A stretch of 64,000 nt of DNA from Rhizobium mongolense subsp. loessense (GCF_900099775.1 NZ_FMTM01000002.1:496001-560000); one strand, 5' to 3'; shown: positions 16,544 to 25,913, counted from the first letter of the stretch. Made by a program: numbers and translations. Notes: a model not told the origin generated them from the letters alone.

Positions 16544-17380
16544 TCAATAGGCGCTGAGACCGGTGCCCTTGTAAACCTTGTCGAACTCGGCCTTCACCGT
16601 GTCATTCTGGTAGGAGGAGACCAGTGTCTTCACCCAATCTTCGTTTTCGTTGCCCTCTTTGACAGCGATGAAGTTGCGATAGGGATTGTCGGCGATTGGC
16701 TCCTGCGCAATGCGATCGGCCGGCGACAGGCCGCTCTTCAGCGCCCAGTCGGTATTGATCACCGCAGCGTCAAGATCGTCGATCGAGCGGCCGACAATGC
16801 CGGCGTCGAGCTCCTTGATTGTGAGTTTCTTCGGGTTATCGGTGATGTCGGCAATGGTCGCGAGAATCCCCGTGCCATCCTTCAGCTTGATCAGGCCTGC
16901 GTTCTGCAGAACACGCAGCGCCCGCCCCTCATTCGACGGATCGTTTGGCAAACCGATCGCAGCACCATCCGGGATTTCGGCGACCGACTTGTACCTCTTG
17001 GTATAAAGCCCAATCGGCCAAACGCCGGTAAAGCCGACGGGAACGATATGATACCCGTGCGTCTTGATCTGGTTGTCGAGATAGGGCTTGTGCTGGAAGG
17101 CATTGGCGTCAACTTCGCCGTTTTCGAGCGCTTCGTTCGGCTGTGTGTAGTCGTTGAACGTGATGGTCTTTATCTTCAGACCTTTCTTGGCGGCTTCATT
17201 CGTGACCACGCGCCAGACGTCCTCATCCTCACCGCTCATGATGCCCACTTTGATGGACTTGTCTTCGGCAAAAGAGGAGGAAGGCGCAAAAAAGGTTGCC
17301 AGCGCCGCAGCAGAAATGGCCAGCGCTGCAAGGCTCGCACGGCGCGTGAGGCTGAGCGTGGAGAAACTCTTGTCGTTCAT
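16544..17380 (-). CDS. metQ: MetQ-type substrate-binding protein (system 1)
   Basis: 278 residues, NlpA/MetQ lipoprotein family. ATG at 17378-17380; the N-terminus carries RRASLAALAISAAALATFFA and a signal cleavage near SSSFAEDKS, without a lipobox cysteine. The mature part has the family features VWRVVTNEAAKKGLKIKTI, NEALENGEVDANAFQHKPYL and VGRSIDDLDAAVINTDWALKSGL. The presence of GVFNDYTQPN-type binding residues shows it is complete. First gene of a metQ-metN-metI-FAD protein operon; a 17-bp palindrome lies 149 bp upstream. Confidence 0.9.
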   Translation of the reverse strand: MNDKSFSTLSLTRRASLAALAISAAALATFFAPSSSFAEDKSIKVGIMSGEDEDVWRVVTNEAAKKGLKIKTITFNDYTQPNEALENGEVDANAFQHKPYLDNQIKTHGYHIVPVGFTGVWPIGLYTKRYKSVAEIPDGAAIGLPNDPSNEGRALRVLQNAGLIKLKDGTGILATIADITDNPKKLTIKELDAGIVGRSIDDLDAAVINTDWALKSGLSPADRIAQEPIADNPYRNFIAVKEGNENEDWVKTLVSSYQNDTVKAEFDKVYKGTGLSAY

Positions 17381-17529
17381 ATTTGATATCCCGTCTGAAT
17401 GATGAGGATCGAGCTCGAAACAGGAAGAGCATGTCAGATCGGCCGCAGCCGCACGAAGCACGCGCGCCTGTTTTTGGTCGCGCAGCTGAAAAAGCCTTGC
17501 CGGGCTATAACCCCCGCCCCAAATAATTT

Positions 17530-17546
17530 TCTACTATTATTATAGA
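17530..17546. promoter_or_regulatory. Site c of the recurring 17-bp palindrome
   Basis: TCTACTATTATTATAGA with perfect TCTA/TAGA arms. It sits between the divergent metQ gene (149 bp away) and the 42-codon membrane-protein ORF (41 bp away), so it could act on either. Confidence 0.55.
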
Positions 17547-17587
17547 CTTTATGCTTTGATGTGGCTGACTGTCGATGGGAACGTCAA

Positions 17588-17716
17588 ATGAACGGCGATC
17601 TTCAAGATCCTGAACCACCGAAGCAGCCAGAAAAGCGCTGGCCCCTGCCATTTTGGCTGGCGTGGGCCGCGCTCACCCTGCTAATCGTGCTGATGATCGC
17701 GATCTGGGGGCCATAG
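17588..17716 (+). CDS. Small single-span membrane protein, 42 aa
   Basis: MNGDLQDPEPPKQPEKRWPL followed by PFWLAWAALTLLIVLMIAIWGP: a proline-rich polar N-terminus and one strongly hydrophobic helix at the C-terminus. GGGAA precedes the ATG by 7 nt. It is the only plus-strand ORF in this region and converges with the NtaA-like gene at 17771. Such tiny one-helix proteins sometimes modulate transporters; no family is recognised here. Confidence 0.55.
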   Translation: MNGDLQDPEPPKQPEKRWPLPFWLAWAALTLLIVLMIAIWGP

Positions 17717-17770
17717 GGAAGTGATCCGAAGGGGTGTAATGGATCCTCATCAAGCCCGTTTTTCGAGCGC

Positions 17771-19147
17771 TCACACATCCGGGTGTTTTTGATGCGTAGG
17801 AGATCGATACCCATTCGCTACATGGCTCGAGGGAAGTTTGTCTCCCGCACCGAAGAGTTTGCGCCTTAGCCCGCCCATTGAATACGCCGTCTTGTAGCGG
17901 CCGCGCTCCTGCAGTGCCGGAACGGCATGGTCGATGAAATCTTCGTAGCTCTCGGGAACGACTGTGCGGGTAAGATTGAAGCCATCGATCTCTCCGTCCT
18001 CGATCCACGAGATCAACTCCTCAGCGACAAACGAACCGTCGCCGACGATGACAGGATAGCGACCCCCGATTTTCAGTTCATCAAGCAATTGCCGTTTCGT
18101 CCAACGCTTCTGACCAGCCAGTTGCGCAGCCGACTGGATGGCGTTCGAGGTTCCGTAGTTGATTGGGTCGTCAAGGCCGTAGCGAGAAAAGTCGATACCG
18201 GTGCTCGCCGCAAAGTGAGCAAGGCCTGCTTCCGGATTGGCGTAGCTGAGATAGTCTCGATATTTCTCGTGAGCGGCTTCGTTAGTGGCCCCAGTTATGA
18301 CGGTTACGCCTACGAACACCTTGACGTCTTGGGGCGAGCGGCCGGCATTTACTGCCTCCTGCCTGATGGCCATGGCCGTGGCTTTTGCCGCTTCTTTGTC
18401 AGTTGCCGTAATGAATACGCATTCGGCATGGGTGGCCGCAAACTTCTTTCCCCGTCCGGATGTTCCTGCCTGATAAAGGACCGGTGTTCGTTGTCGGGAC
18501 GGTTCGGCGAGATGGTAGCCACGGGACTGGTAGAATTTGCCTGCGTGGCTAATCGGCCGGACTTTGTTGGGATCCGCATAAATGCGGCGTTCCTTGTCAC
18601 GAATAACGGCGTCCTCATCCCAACTTCCTTCCCAGAGCTTGTAGAGAACTTCCATGTATTCGTCGGCACGATCGTACCGGCTATCATGTTCAGCTTGAGC
18701 CTCGTGTCCCAGCGCCCGAGCAGCGCTGTCGAGGTAACCTGTCACGATGTTCCAGCCGATCCTGCCATCCGTCAGATGGTCCAAGGTCGACATCCGGCGC
18801 GCGAAGATGTAGGGCGCATCGGAACTCAGGTTGACGGTAATGCCGAATCCGAGATGCTTCGTAACGGCGGCCATGGCCGATACCAGGAGAAGCGGGTCGT
18901 TTACCGGCAACTGAATGGATTCCCGGAGCGTAAGATCGGCCGAGCCATTGTAGACATCGTACACGCCAATGATGTCGGCGAGAAAAATGCCATCGAATAG
19001 TCCACGCTCCAGTGTTTTCGCGAGCGATGTCCAGTAGTCGATACTCTTATAACGGTGGGATTGGTCCCGCGGGTGAGCCCAAAGACCGTGATTGATATGG
19101 CCTACGGAGTTCATAGTGAAGGCATTGATCAGGATCTGTTTTGACAT
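17771..19147 (-). CDS. NtaA/SnaA/DszA-family monooxygenase
   Basis: 458 residues. ILINAFTMNSVGHINHGLWAHPRD at the N-terminus matches the DszA/DmoA-like branch, distinct from the branch encoded at 8414. Other family marks are LTDGRIGWNIVTGYLDSAARALG, LYKLWEGSWDEDAV and PVLYQAGTSGRGKKFAATHAE. It is the last gene of an operon that runs metQ-metN-metI-sfnB-sfnB-ntaA, 12 nt after the second sfnB-like gene. DszA and DmoA cleave sulfones and dimethyl sulfide respectively, so C-S cleavage after S-oxidation by the SfnB-like partners is the inferred role. Confidence 0.9.
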   Translation of the reverse strand: MSKQILINAFTMNSVGHINHGLWAHPRDQSHRYKSIDYWTSLAKTLERGLFDGIFLADIIGVYDVYNGSADLTLRESIQLPVNDPLLLVSAMAAVTKHLGFGITVNLSSDAPYIFARRMSTLDHLTDGRIGWNIVTGYLDSAARALGHEAQAEHDSRYDRADEYMEVLYKLWEGSWDEDAVIRDKERRIYADPNKVRPISHAGKFYQSRGYHLAEPSRQRTPVLYQAGTSGRGKKFAATHAECVFITATDKEAAKATAMAIRQEAVNAGRSPQDVKVFVGVTVITGATNEAAHEKYRDYLSYANPEAGLAHFAASTGIDFSRYGLDDPINYGTSNAIQSAAQLAGQKRWTKRQLLDELKIGGRYPVIVGDGSFVAEELISWIEDGEIDGFNLTRTVVPESYEDFIDHAVPALQERGRYKTAYSMGGLRRKLFGAGDKLPSSHVANGYRSPTHQKHPDV

Positions 19148-19159
19148 GGCGCTCTCCGC

Positions 19160-20392
19160 TCACAGCGCGCCGTGGCGCGGCGGTAGCTTATCATTCAAAT
19201 AGTAATTTCCGACCGCCTGGTATTTCCACCGGACCGGATCATGGAGGGTATGCGTCCTGACGTTTCGCCAATAGCGATCAAGATTGTCCTCGCTAGCTGT
19301 CGAGGAGGTTCCCGAAAGTTCAAAGAGTTTGGTCGCCGCCAGAAGACCAGCCTTCGTCGTCAGGATTCTCGCCTCCGCAACGGCGATCGAAGCCGCCGCA
19401 ACCGAGCTCTCTGTCATTTCGGCCTGTGCGGCATCAACCGCCGCCGCCGCGCGATCAAGAAGGACTTCGGCCGCCCGAAGCTTCACCTTCACCTGCCCAA
19501 CAGCGCTCAGTGTCAGGGGGTCGTCTGAAGCACGCTCGACATTAGCGTCAATCCATGGCCGGGAGCGCTCGCGGATGAAGCGGACCATCTCCTCATAAGC
19601 ACCGCGACCGATGCCCAGGTCGATCGCCGCGTGCATCAGTTGCGCGAAAGGTCCGATCGTAGTGGGCGTTTCGAAAGAAGCTTGAAAAGGGATGACCCAC
19701 CGTTCCTCTATCTTCACACGCTCAAATCTCACTGAGCCGCTCCCGGTTACGCGTTGACCGAACCCGTCCCAGTCGTCGATCACCGTCACGCCTTGAGCGT
19801 CGCGCGGAACGATGGCTAGATAGCCGGCTTGTTTCCCGTCCTCCTCCGCTATCGCAAGTGTCGGAATCCAGTGAGCGAAGATTGCTCCCGTACAATAGAA
19901 TTTCTGGCCATCGACGAACCACTCGCCGCCCTCTTGAAAGAGCCTAGTGCGCCGCTTGAAATCCTTCTGGCCGATTTCGGCAAGCGCGTTTCCAAAACGT
20001 TCGCCTTCCAGGACGCGATCGTAGAAGAACCGTTTCTGCTCCCAACTGCCGCCGACACGAAGCACTTCGAGGGCATAATAATGGTTCTGCGGGATCTGGG
20101 ATAGCGAGCCGTCAGCAGTTCCTATCGTTGCGATGACCTCGGCTGCCGTCTTCGCCGACAATCCTGGCCCTCCAAACTCCTTTGGCACGGTGATCCCCCA
20201 CAACCCGCTCTGGGAAAACGCCTCAACTTCCACCCAGGGCAATGCCCGCTCGCGGTCCCGCTCGGAGGCTTTTTTTGCGAAGGTTTCGGCCAATCGGGTG
20301 GCTACTTCAACCGCTTGCTCGTGCATGCCTATATGCGGCGGGCGCGAACTCGGCGGAGCTGCGGCAGATACCGGTTCAAATCCAATGCTCAT
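19160..20392 (-). CDS. SfnB/DszC-family flavin monooxygenase (acyl-CoA dehydrogenase fold), second of a tandem pair
   Basis: 410 residues with the acyl-CoA dehydrogenase fold. N-terminal helical part to about 120, beta domain with GQRVTGSGSVRFERVKI, C-terminal helices ending RYWRNVRTHTLHDPVRWKY. The HTLH pair matches the histidines described as catalytic in DszC, which oxygenates sulfur with FMNH2 rather than dehydrogenating an acyl-CoA. The ATG at 20390-20392 lies 4 nt after the upstream stop; an ATG 13 codons earlier would overlap the upstream gene. Tandem with a related enzyme; the two may form a heteromer or act on different oxidation states of sulfur. Confidence 0.87.
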   Translation of the reverse strand: MSIGFEPVSAAAPPSSRPPHIGMHEQAVEVATRLAETFAKKASERDRERALPWVEVEAFSQSGLWGITVPKEFGGPGLSAKTAAEVIATIGTADGSLSQIPQNHYYALEVLRVGGSWEQKRFFYDRVLEGERFGNALAEIGQKDFKRRTRLFQEGGEWFVDGQKFYCTGAIFAHWIPTLAIAEEDGKQAGYLAIVPRDAQGVTVIDDWDGFGQRVTGSGSVRFERVKIEERWVIPFQASFETPTTIGPFAQLMHAAIDLGIGRGAYEEMVRFIRERSRPWIDANVERASDDPLTLSAVGQVKVKLRAAEVLLDRAAAAVDAAQAEMTESSVAAASIAVAEARILTTKAGLLAATKLFELSGTSSTASEDNLDRYWRNVRTHTLHDPVRWKYQAVGNYYLNDKLPPRHGAL

Positions 20393-20396
20393 CTGT

Positions 20397-21638
20397 TCAG
20401 TTCCATTGGTGTCGCTGTGGGAAGGTTCCATTCAATTCGTAGTTTCCGATCAGATGGTATTTCCAGCGAATTGGATCATGCAGGGTATGCACGCGGGCGT
20501 TCCGCCAGTGACGATCAAGATTATGGGCCGCGCGTGTGGCAGACGATCCCGCGAGATCGAACAGCATTTCGGTCGATGCGAGCGCGATCTCGGTGGTAAG
20601 GATTTTCGCCTCGGCGACGGCAACGGAAGCCTCGGCGCTTGATCCGTCTGTTACCGGACTTTTCGCCACATCATCGATAACCGCAGCAGCCCGATGCAGA
20701 ACGCCTTGGGCGGCGTGGAATTGCGCATGAAGGTTTCCGACCTCATGAATGATCGTTGGGTCGTGGCGCGCAGAATCCCCGCCGAAATCGACCCAAGGTC
20801 GCGCCCGTTCGCGAATGAACGAAAGCGTATCGGCGATCGCTGCTGCAGCGATGCCTGAATCGATTGCAGCTTGGATCAATTGCGAAATAGGGCCTGCCAA
20901 TCCGGCCCGTTGAACGAATGACCAGAGTGGAAAGACGAGCTCGGGATCGACTGGCACATCATTGAATTCGACTGTGCCGCTTGCGGTGGTGCGTTGGCCG
21001 AAGGACGACCAGTCGTCGATGATACGGACCCCTGGCGCTTCCCGCCGGACCCATACCTGGATTGCACGGTCTTCCTCGTCGATCGCGCGGGTCGGAATCC
21101 AGTGTGCGAAAATGGCACCCGTTGAATAGAATCTTCGCCCTGACAATCGAAGGCCGTTCGCAGTGTGCGTGAGGCGGGTCGTGCTCACGTTCACCTTCTT
21201 GGTGCCTTTTTCGGGACCCGCGTTTCCAATCCGCAATCCGTTTAGAATATCAGCGTACACCCGCGACTTTTGTTCAGGCGAGCCGATGTCGCGAAGCAGC
21301 GCCAGCACGCCGAATTGGTTCTGAGGCAATTGTCCCAAAGAAGGATCTGCCGCGCAAAGGACCTCGAATATCTTTGCGAGCGTTACCAGCGAAACGTCTG
21401 CACCGCCGAATTCGCGAGGAACGGTGATCGCGCCGAGCCCGCTCGCGGTATATTCCTCAATCTGATCCCACGGTAGCCGTCGTTCGCGGTCCCTATCGGA
21501 AGCTCCCTCCCGGAACCGCTTAGCCAAACCCGCCGCGACGTCCAGTGCTTCGGCGTCGGTTGTGATCAGGTGCGGCTTTTTTGGTGGTTGCGGCAGACGC
21601 TCCGAGGGCTCGGCATCAACGATCATCGGATCGATCAT
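20397..21638 (-). CDS. SfnB/DszC-family flavin monooxygenase, first of a tandem pair
   Basis: 413 residues, same fold as its neighbour. Marks: GAITVPREFGGADVSLVTLAK, GRRFYSTGAIFAHWIP, SFGQRTTASGTVEFNDVPV, and the C-terminal RHWRNARVHTLHDPIRWKYH with the HTLH pair. ATG at 21636-21638 preceded by AAGGA. Only 14 bp separates it from the metI stop, so it is cotranscribed with the importer. It should need FMNH2 from a separate reductase. Symbol withheld because SfnB is a family label and the substrate is unknown. Confidence 0.87.
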   Translation of the reverse strand: MIDPMIVDAEPSERLPQPPKKPHLITTDAEALDVAAGLAKRFREGASDRDRERRLPWDQIEEYTASGLGAITVPREFGGADVSLVTLAKIFEVLCAADPSLGQLPQNQFGVLALLRDIGSPEQKSRVYADILNGLRIGNAGPEKGTKKVNVSTTRLTHTANGLRLSGRRFYSTGAIFAHWIPTRAIDEEDRAIQVWVRREAPGVRIIDDWSSFGQRTTASGTVEFNDVPVDPELVFPLWSFVQRAGLAGPISQLIQAAIDSGIAAAAIADTLSFIRERARPWVDFGGDSARHDPTIIHEVGNLHAQFHAAQGVLHRAAAVIDDVAKSPVTDGSSAEASVAVAEAKILTTEIALASTEMLFDLAGSSATRAAHNLDRHWRNARVHTLHDPIRWKYHLIGNYELNGTFPQRHQWN

Positions 21639-21652
21639 GAAAACATCCTTGT

Positions 21653-22306
21653 TCAGCGAGCTCTCAGGTGTCTGACAGCCATGTCGCCGGCCAACTGCAC
21701 AGCGCATACCATTGCGACAAGCACGACAATGACTCCAACCATGACGGTCGTGTCAAATCGTTGGTATCCATAACGAATGGCCATATCGCCGAGGCCGCCC
21801 GCTCCAACCGCGCCGGCCATAGCAGATGCGCCGATCATGCTCACAACTGTTATGGTAAAGCCGCCGACTATGCCCGGCAGGGCTTCGGGCAGCAGCACGT
21901 GCCAGACGATGTGCCAGCGCCGGCAGCCCATAGCTTGCGCGGCCTCAATCAATCCGTCGTCAACCTCGCGAAGACTGACCTCAGCAATACGAGCAAAGAA
22001 AGGGGTTGCACTGATAGACAGCGGAACCACCGCGGCCCAAACGCCAATCGTAGTGCCGGTAAGGAGACGGGTCAGAGGAAGCAGTGCCACCAACAGGACA
22101 ATGAAGGGTGTCGCCCTAAATCCGTTGATCACTGCTGCAAGCAATCTTTGCATGCTCGGTGCATGGACTAGTCCGCCAGGCGCGGCAAGAACAAGGAAGA
22201 CGGCAAGTGGTATCCCTGCGGCCAAGGCGACCAACGCCGACACACCAACCATGGCTACAGTATCCAGGAACGCGTGCCACAGGCGCTCATACATCATTGC
22301 CGACAT
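21653..22306 (-). CDS. metI: MetI-type ABC permease (system 2)
   Basis: 217 residues, five or so membrane helices, very similar to the system 1 permease (VINGFRATPFIVLLVALLPLTR; MGCRRWHIVWHVLLPEALPGI; GAGGLGDMAIRYGYQRF). Start overlaps the ATPase gene by 20 bases, the same arrangement as in system 1, so the two operons descend from one duplicated metNI unit. Here the transporter genes lead into two SfnB-like enzymes and an NtaA-like enzyme. Confidence 0.9.
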   Translation of the reverse strand: MSAMMYERLWHAFLDTVAMVGVSALVALAAGIPLAVFLVLAAPGGLVHAPSMQRLLAAVINGFRATPFIVLLVALLPLTRLLTGTTIGVWAAVVPLSISATPFFARIAEVSLREVDDGLIEAAQAMGCRRWHIVWHVLLPEALPGIVGGFTITVVSMIGASAMAGAVGAGGLGDMAIRYGYQRFDTTVMVGVIVVLVAMVCAVQLAGDMAVRHLRAR

Positions 22307-23444
22307 AGCCGAGTACCCTTACTCTACTCGCGAGATGGCTCATCGTCTCTATGAGAGCTGAGTCCGTTGAATTCACGACCACCAAGAGCCGACCGTGAAC
22401 GTGTCCCTGAATACGGTCGACAGAGCTCTGCAGCAGCCGGACCTGAGCGCCGGCGGCTGCAGCAATCGCCGCAATGTCCGGCTCCAAGCCACCCTCGCCC
22501 GTGTAAGCGAGTTCAATGAGCGTGCCCTTGCTCGCCCGGTCGCCCGCGGGCCGCAGGCGAACTGCAATATCTTCGGGAATGTCGCGATTCAGCGGCTTCA
22601 ATAAAGCACGGGTGGCATCGTGCGAAGGATTCGCAAAGACCCGCCACACCGGACCGACCTCAGCCACCTGCCCTTTATCAAGGACAAGCACATGGTCGCA
22701 AATTTCCCGGATAACACTCATCTCGTGGGTTATGAGGACGATGGTCAGATTAAGCCGCCGGTTGATGTCCTTGAGCAGCCGCAGGATCGATAGAGTCGTC
22801 TCGGGGTCCAACGCCGACGTTGCTTCATCACACAGGAGAATCTCGGGACGGTGGACGAGGGCGCGCGCAATTCCGACGCGTTGCTTTTGTCCACCGGAAA
22901 GGCGCGAGGGATAGGTATCCTCCTTCCCTTCGAGACCAACTAGGGAAAGCGCTTCAGCTACTCGCTTATCGATCTCCACTCGCGCAAATCCGGCTACGAT
23001 CATCGGCAGCGCCACGTTCCGCCAAACGGTCTTGGCGGATAGAAGATTGAAATGCTGAAAGATCATCCCGATCCTGCGCCGGAGGAGCACAAGACCTTCT
23101 TCGTCAAGCACTCCGACATCTGTCCCATCCACAATCACTTTTCCGGACGTGGTCCTTTCGAGCCGGTTGACCGTTCTCAAAAGAGTGGATTTGCCGGCGC
23201 CGCTACGACCGATAATTCCAAAGATTGACCCACCTGGCACATCGATTGTGATGTTCTTGAGCGCGTGGACGGTCTCGCCTGCCGAGGCATAAGTCTTCTC
23301 TACGCCCTCGAAAGCGATAGTTCCTCGCCTGACCGTCGCCTGGGACCGGTCGAGCGGCGACGCCTCTCCACCGGCGGAGAAGTCCGGCAGAGAAGTGTCG
23401 CGTTCTTCGGCGTGACGCCGAGCAGCGTTGTTCAATGAACCCAT
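22287..23444 (-). CDS. metN: MetN-type ABC ATPase (system 2)
   Basis: 385 residues, longer at the N-terminus than system 1 by a polar tail of about 40 residues. Walker A GRSGAGKST, signature LSGGQKQRVGIARAL, Walker B ILLCDEATSALDPETT and switch VLITHEMSVI are intact, and a C-terminal NIL domain covers about the last 100 residues. The start overlaps the end of metQ by 13 bases. A later start cannot be excluded because the tail is not conserved, but the upstream overlap favours coupling. Confidence 0.9.
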   Translation of the reverse strand: MGSLNNAARRHAEERDTSLPDFSAGGEASPLDRSQATVRRGTIAFEGVEKTYASAGETVHALKNITIDVPGGSIFGIIGRSGAGKSTLLRTVNRLERTTSGKVIVDGTDVGVLDEEGLVLLRRRIGMIFQHFNLLSAKTVWRNVALPMIVAGFARVEIDKRVAEALSLVGLEGKEDTYPSRLSGGQKQRVGIARALVHRPEILLCDEATSALDPETTLSILRLLKDINRRLNLTIVLITHEMSVIREICDHVLVLDKGQVAEVGPVWRVFANPSHDATRALLKPLNRDIPEDIAVRLRPAGDRASKGTLIELAYTGEGGLEPDIAAIAAAAGAQVRLLQSSVDRIQGHVHGRLLVVVNSTDSALIETMSHLASRVRVLGYVGNDV

Positions 23445-24238
23445 GGAAGTGTGTACAGTTTTTGGTCTGAGGCAAAGGCCTTGCTGATCGCGTCTTTCAC
23501 CGCCTGGGAGTTCTGGTAAAGAGCAACCAGCTCCTTGATTGCGGGATCATCGACGCGGTCGGATTTGACGGCGAAAACAATAGCAAACTGCTTGTCGTCA
23601 ACGCCCGAATATAGCAATCCTGAACTAGGATCGAACGCCTTGGACGCGACGATGAAGTGCGGATAGCCTTGCGCGATATCCACGTCGCGGGCTACGCGAG
23701 CGAGCTGCGGTCCTTCGACCTCCGTAAAGGTCAGATGCTTTGGATTATCGGTGATATCGTCCAGCGTGCCCTTGAATCCGACACCGTCTCGGAGCTTAAC
23801 CAGGCCCGCCTTTTGAAGAAGCAAAAGTCCACGGCCTTGATTGACGGGATCGTTTGCAATCGCGACTTTGCCATCCTGCGGAATGTCCTCGAATTTCTTG
23901 TACTTCAGAGAATACAAACCAATGTTGGCAAGAACTCCGATTCCGGCGCTTTTGAAATCGTAGCCTCTCTCGGAGATCGCATTGTCGAGAAAAGGCTGAT
24001 GCTGGAAATAGTTGACGTCGATATCGCCTGACTGCAGGGCAATATTGGGCGTCGTCCAATCGCTGAATTCAACAGCCGCGATATCCAGGCCTTTTGCTTT
24101 AGCTTCCGGGATCAGGGCCTCGATGGAATCCGCATAAACGCCTGGGACGACTCCAACTTTCAACGAAGCAGCCAGAGCCGGCATCGAAAATGACAATGCT
24201 GCGACTGCCGCAAGAAGTCCTCTAATGGATTTTTTCAT
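23432..24238 (-). CDS. metQ: MetQ-type substrate-binding protein (system 2)
   Basis: 268 residues. Signal peptide MKKSIRGLLAAVAALSFS ending at PALAAS, no lipobox. ATG at 24236-24238 has GAGGGG 5 nt upstream. Family marks are KVGVVPGVYADSIEALIPEAK, NIALQSGDIDVNYFQHQPFLDN and DPVNQGRGLLLLQKAGLVKLRDG. It is only distantly like the system 1 protein in the ligand loops, which suggests a different ligand. First gene of the six-gene operon; a 17-bp palindrome lies 34 bp upstream. Confidence 0.9.
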   Translation of the reverse strand: MKKSIRGLLAAVAALSFSMPALAASLKVGVVPGVYADSIEALIPEAKAKGLDIAAVEFSDWTTPNIALQSGDIDVNYFQHQPFLDNAISERGYDFKSAGIGVLANIGLYSLKYKKFEDIPQDGKVAIANDPVNQGRGLLLLQKAGLVKLRDGVGFKGTLDDITDNPKHLTFTEVEGPQLARVARDVDIAQGYPHFIVASKAFDPSSGLLYSGVDDKQFAIVFAVKSDRVDDPAIKELVALYQNSQAVKDAISKAFASDQKLYTLPWVH

Positions 24239-24272
24239 GTTGCCCCTCATTGATGGAGACACAAAACTAAAC

Positions 24273-24289
24273 ATCTCTAATTTTATAGA
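24273..24289. promoter_or_regulatory. Site d of the recurring 17-bp palindrome
   Basis: ATCTCTAATTTTATAGA, right arm perfect, left arm degenerate, 34 bp upstream of the second metQ. Read on the minus strand it begins TCTATAAAATTA, identical to the left part of the FMN reductase site. Confidence 0.42.
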
Positions 24290-24743
24290 CAAAGGTGAGA
24301 TTTGCGTCGAACGTCGCTCGCCAGAAAAATCATTCCGGTTTTCCTTGAGTAGCGAGCGTGAAATGCGCCCGGAGGAATTCTCCTCGCAGGTCCTAGCGCC
24401 ACGAGAGAGCCAGAGCTCTGTTTCCCGAACCTTTGAAAGCCAGCTTGTCTCTCAACGGACGCCAGCGCTCGTTTCAACTGCAAATCCGCATGGAGGGCGC
24501 GGCTACCTATCTTGCGAAAATCGGCCCTGGTGCCGCCCGCGTGAGTTGCCCGTTCTCAGGAAATTTTCTCCAGCCTTTGCGTGAGGTGCACCGTCAAGCA
24601 TTGATCAAACATCCAGGCGTCGCGTCGCCTACCATTCGGTTCGGACGTTCGCTTTCCAGCCAGGTCCCCGATCCGGCTTGCTGTTCCTGGTTACCAATCG
24701 GGCCAGCTACGGATATGTCTGGAATAGCAACAGGTTCGAATTG
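24290..24743. other. Intergenic stretch without a supported gene
   Basis: About 450 bases between the metQ promoter and the end of ssuD. Short frames exist on both strands but none has a ribosome site or recognisable sequence. No T-tailed hairpin was found after ssuD on the minus strand. Confidence 0.4.
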
Positions 24744-25913
24744 TCACGACTGCGATGCCCTGAGCTTGGGTCGATGATCGCCGGCGATGGTCTCGCCGAA
24801 CGGACCTGTGTTGACGGCGCTGCTGGCAGCCTTGACCGGATGCGCGAGCGGCAAGTTCGGCAGAACGAGTTCGCCAAAACGATAGGCCTCTTCCAAATGC
24901 GGATAGCCAGACATGATGAACGTGTCGATGCCGATTTCACGATATTCCTCGATCCGAGCCTTGACCTGATCGGGATCGCCGACAAGGGCCGTACCGGCAC
25001 CGCCGCGCACAAGGCCGACTCCGGCCCAAAGATTTGGGCTGACTTCCAGCTTGTCTCGCTGGCCGCCATGCAGCCGGCTCATGCGGCTCTGGCCGACCGA
25101 ATCCATCCGTTCGAATACCTTCTGGGCCGCTGCGATCGTTTCGTCGTCGAGATACTGGATAAGCTCGTCTGCGGCCCTCCAGGCTTCCGCCGCAGTTTCA
25201 CGCACGATGACGTGCAGGCGAATACCGAAGGTCACGTCACGGCCTTCCTTCTGCGCCAACCTCCTAACTTCGTTTATCTTCTTCGCCACCTCCTCGGGTG
25301 GCTCACCCCAGGTCAGATATTTATCGATTGTGCGCGCTGCGACCTCCTGGCCGATACCGGACGAGCCGCCGAAGTAGAGCGGCGGGTGCGGAGACTGGAA
25401 GGTGGGGAAGAGAACCCTGCCATCTTCGATATCGAAGTGCTTGCCCTTGTAGGTCACTGTCTCGCCGCTGAGGAGCGCCTTATAGATATTCAGAAATTCC
25501 TCGGTCACCTGGTAGCGCTCGGCGTGTGGAAAATGAATGCCATCGCCCTTGTTTTCGATTGGGTCGCCGCCGGTGACGACGTTGATCAGGAGGCGGCCGT
25601 TGGAGATACGGTCGAACGTTGCCGTCATACGAGCCGCAAGCGTTGGCGCCAGCAGCCCGGGGCGAACGGCAATGAGATATTTCAGCTTCTCGGTTAGCGG
25701 TGCCAGTGCCGACGCCACGACCCAGCTGTCCTCGCAGCTCTTGCCGGTTGGAATAAGCACGCCGTAGTAGCCAAGAGCATCGGCAGCCTGCGCGACCTGC
25801 TTCAGGTAGTTGAGATCGACGTTGCGTCCGCCAAATGACGTGCCAAGATAGCGGCTGTCTCCATGCGTCGGCAGGAACCAGAGGACATTGATCTTTTCAG
25901 GGGTAGTACTCAT
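24744..25913 (-). CDS. ssuD: Alkanesulfonate monooxygenase SsuD
   Basis: 389 residues; FMNH2-dependent cleavage of alkanesulfonates to aldehyde and sulfite. [23 protein letters not shown] at the N-terminus, [18 protein letters not shown] (region of the active-site cysteine), [21 protein letters not shown] segment with the catalytic arginine region, NVVTGGDP and [13 protein letters not shown] are all diagnostic. It is encoded last in ssuA-ssuC-ssuB-ssuD, overlapping ssuB by 4 bases. The ssuE reductase is missing here; the reductase at 12293 may take its place. Confidence 0.96.
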   Translation of the reverse strand: MSTTPEKINVLWFLPTHGDSRYLGTSFGGRNVDLNYLKQVAQAADALGYYGVLIPTGKSCEDSWVVASALAPLTEKLKYLIAVRPGLLAPTLAARMTATFDRISNGRLLINVVTGGDPIENKGDGIHFPHAERYQVTEEFLNIYKALLSGETVTYKGKHFDIEDGRVLFPTFQSPHPPLYFGGSSGIGQEVAARTIDKYLTWGEPPEEVAKKINEVRRLAQKEGRDVTFGIRLHVIVRETAAEAWRAADELIQYLDDETIAAAQKVFERMDSVGQSRMSRLHGGQRDKLEVSPNLWAGVGLVRGGAGTALVGDPDQVKARIEEYREIGIDTFIMSGYPHLEEAYRFGELVLPNLPLAHPVKAASSAVNTGPFGETIAGDHRPKLRASQS

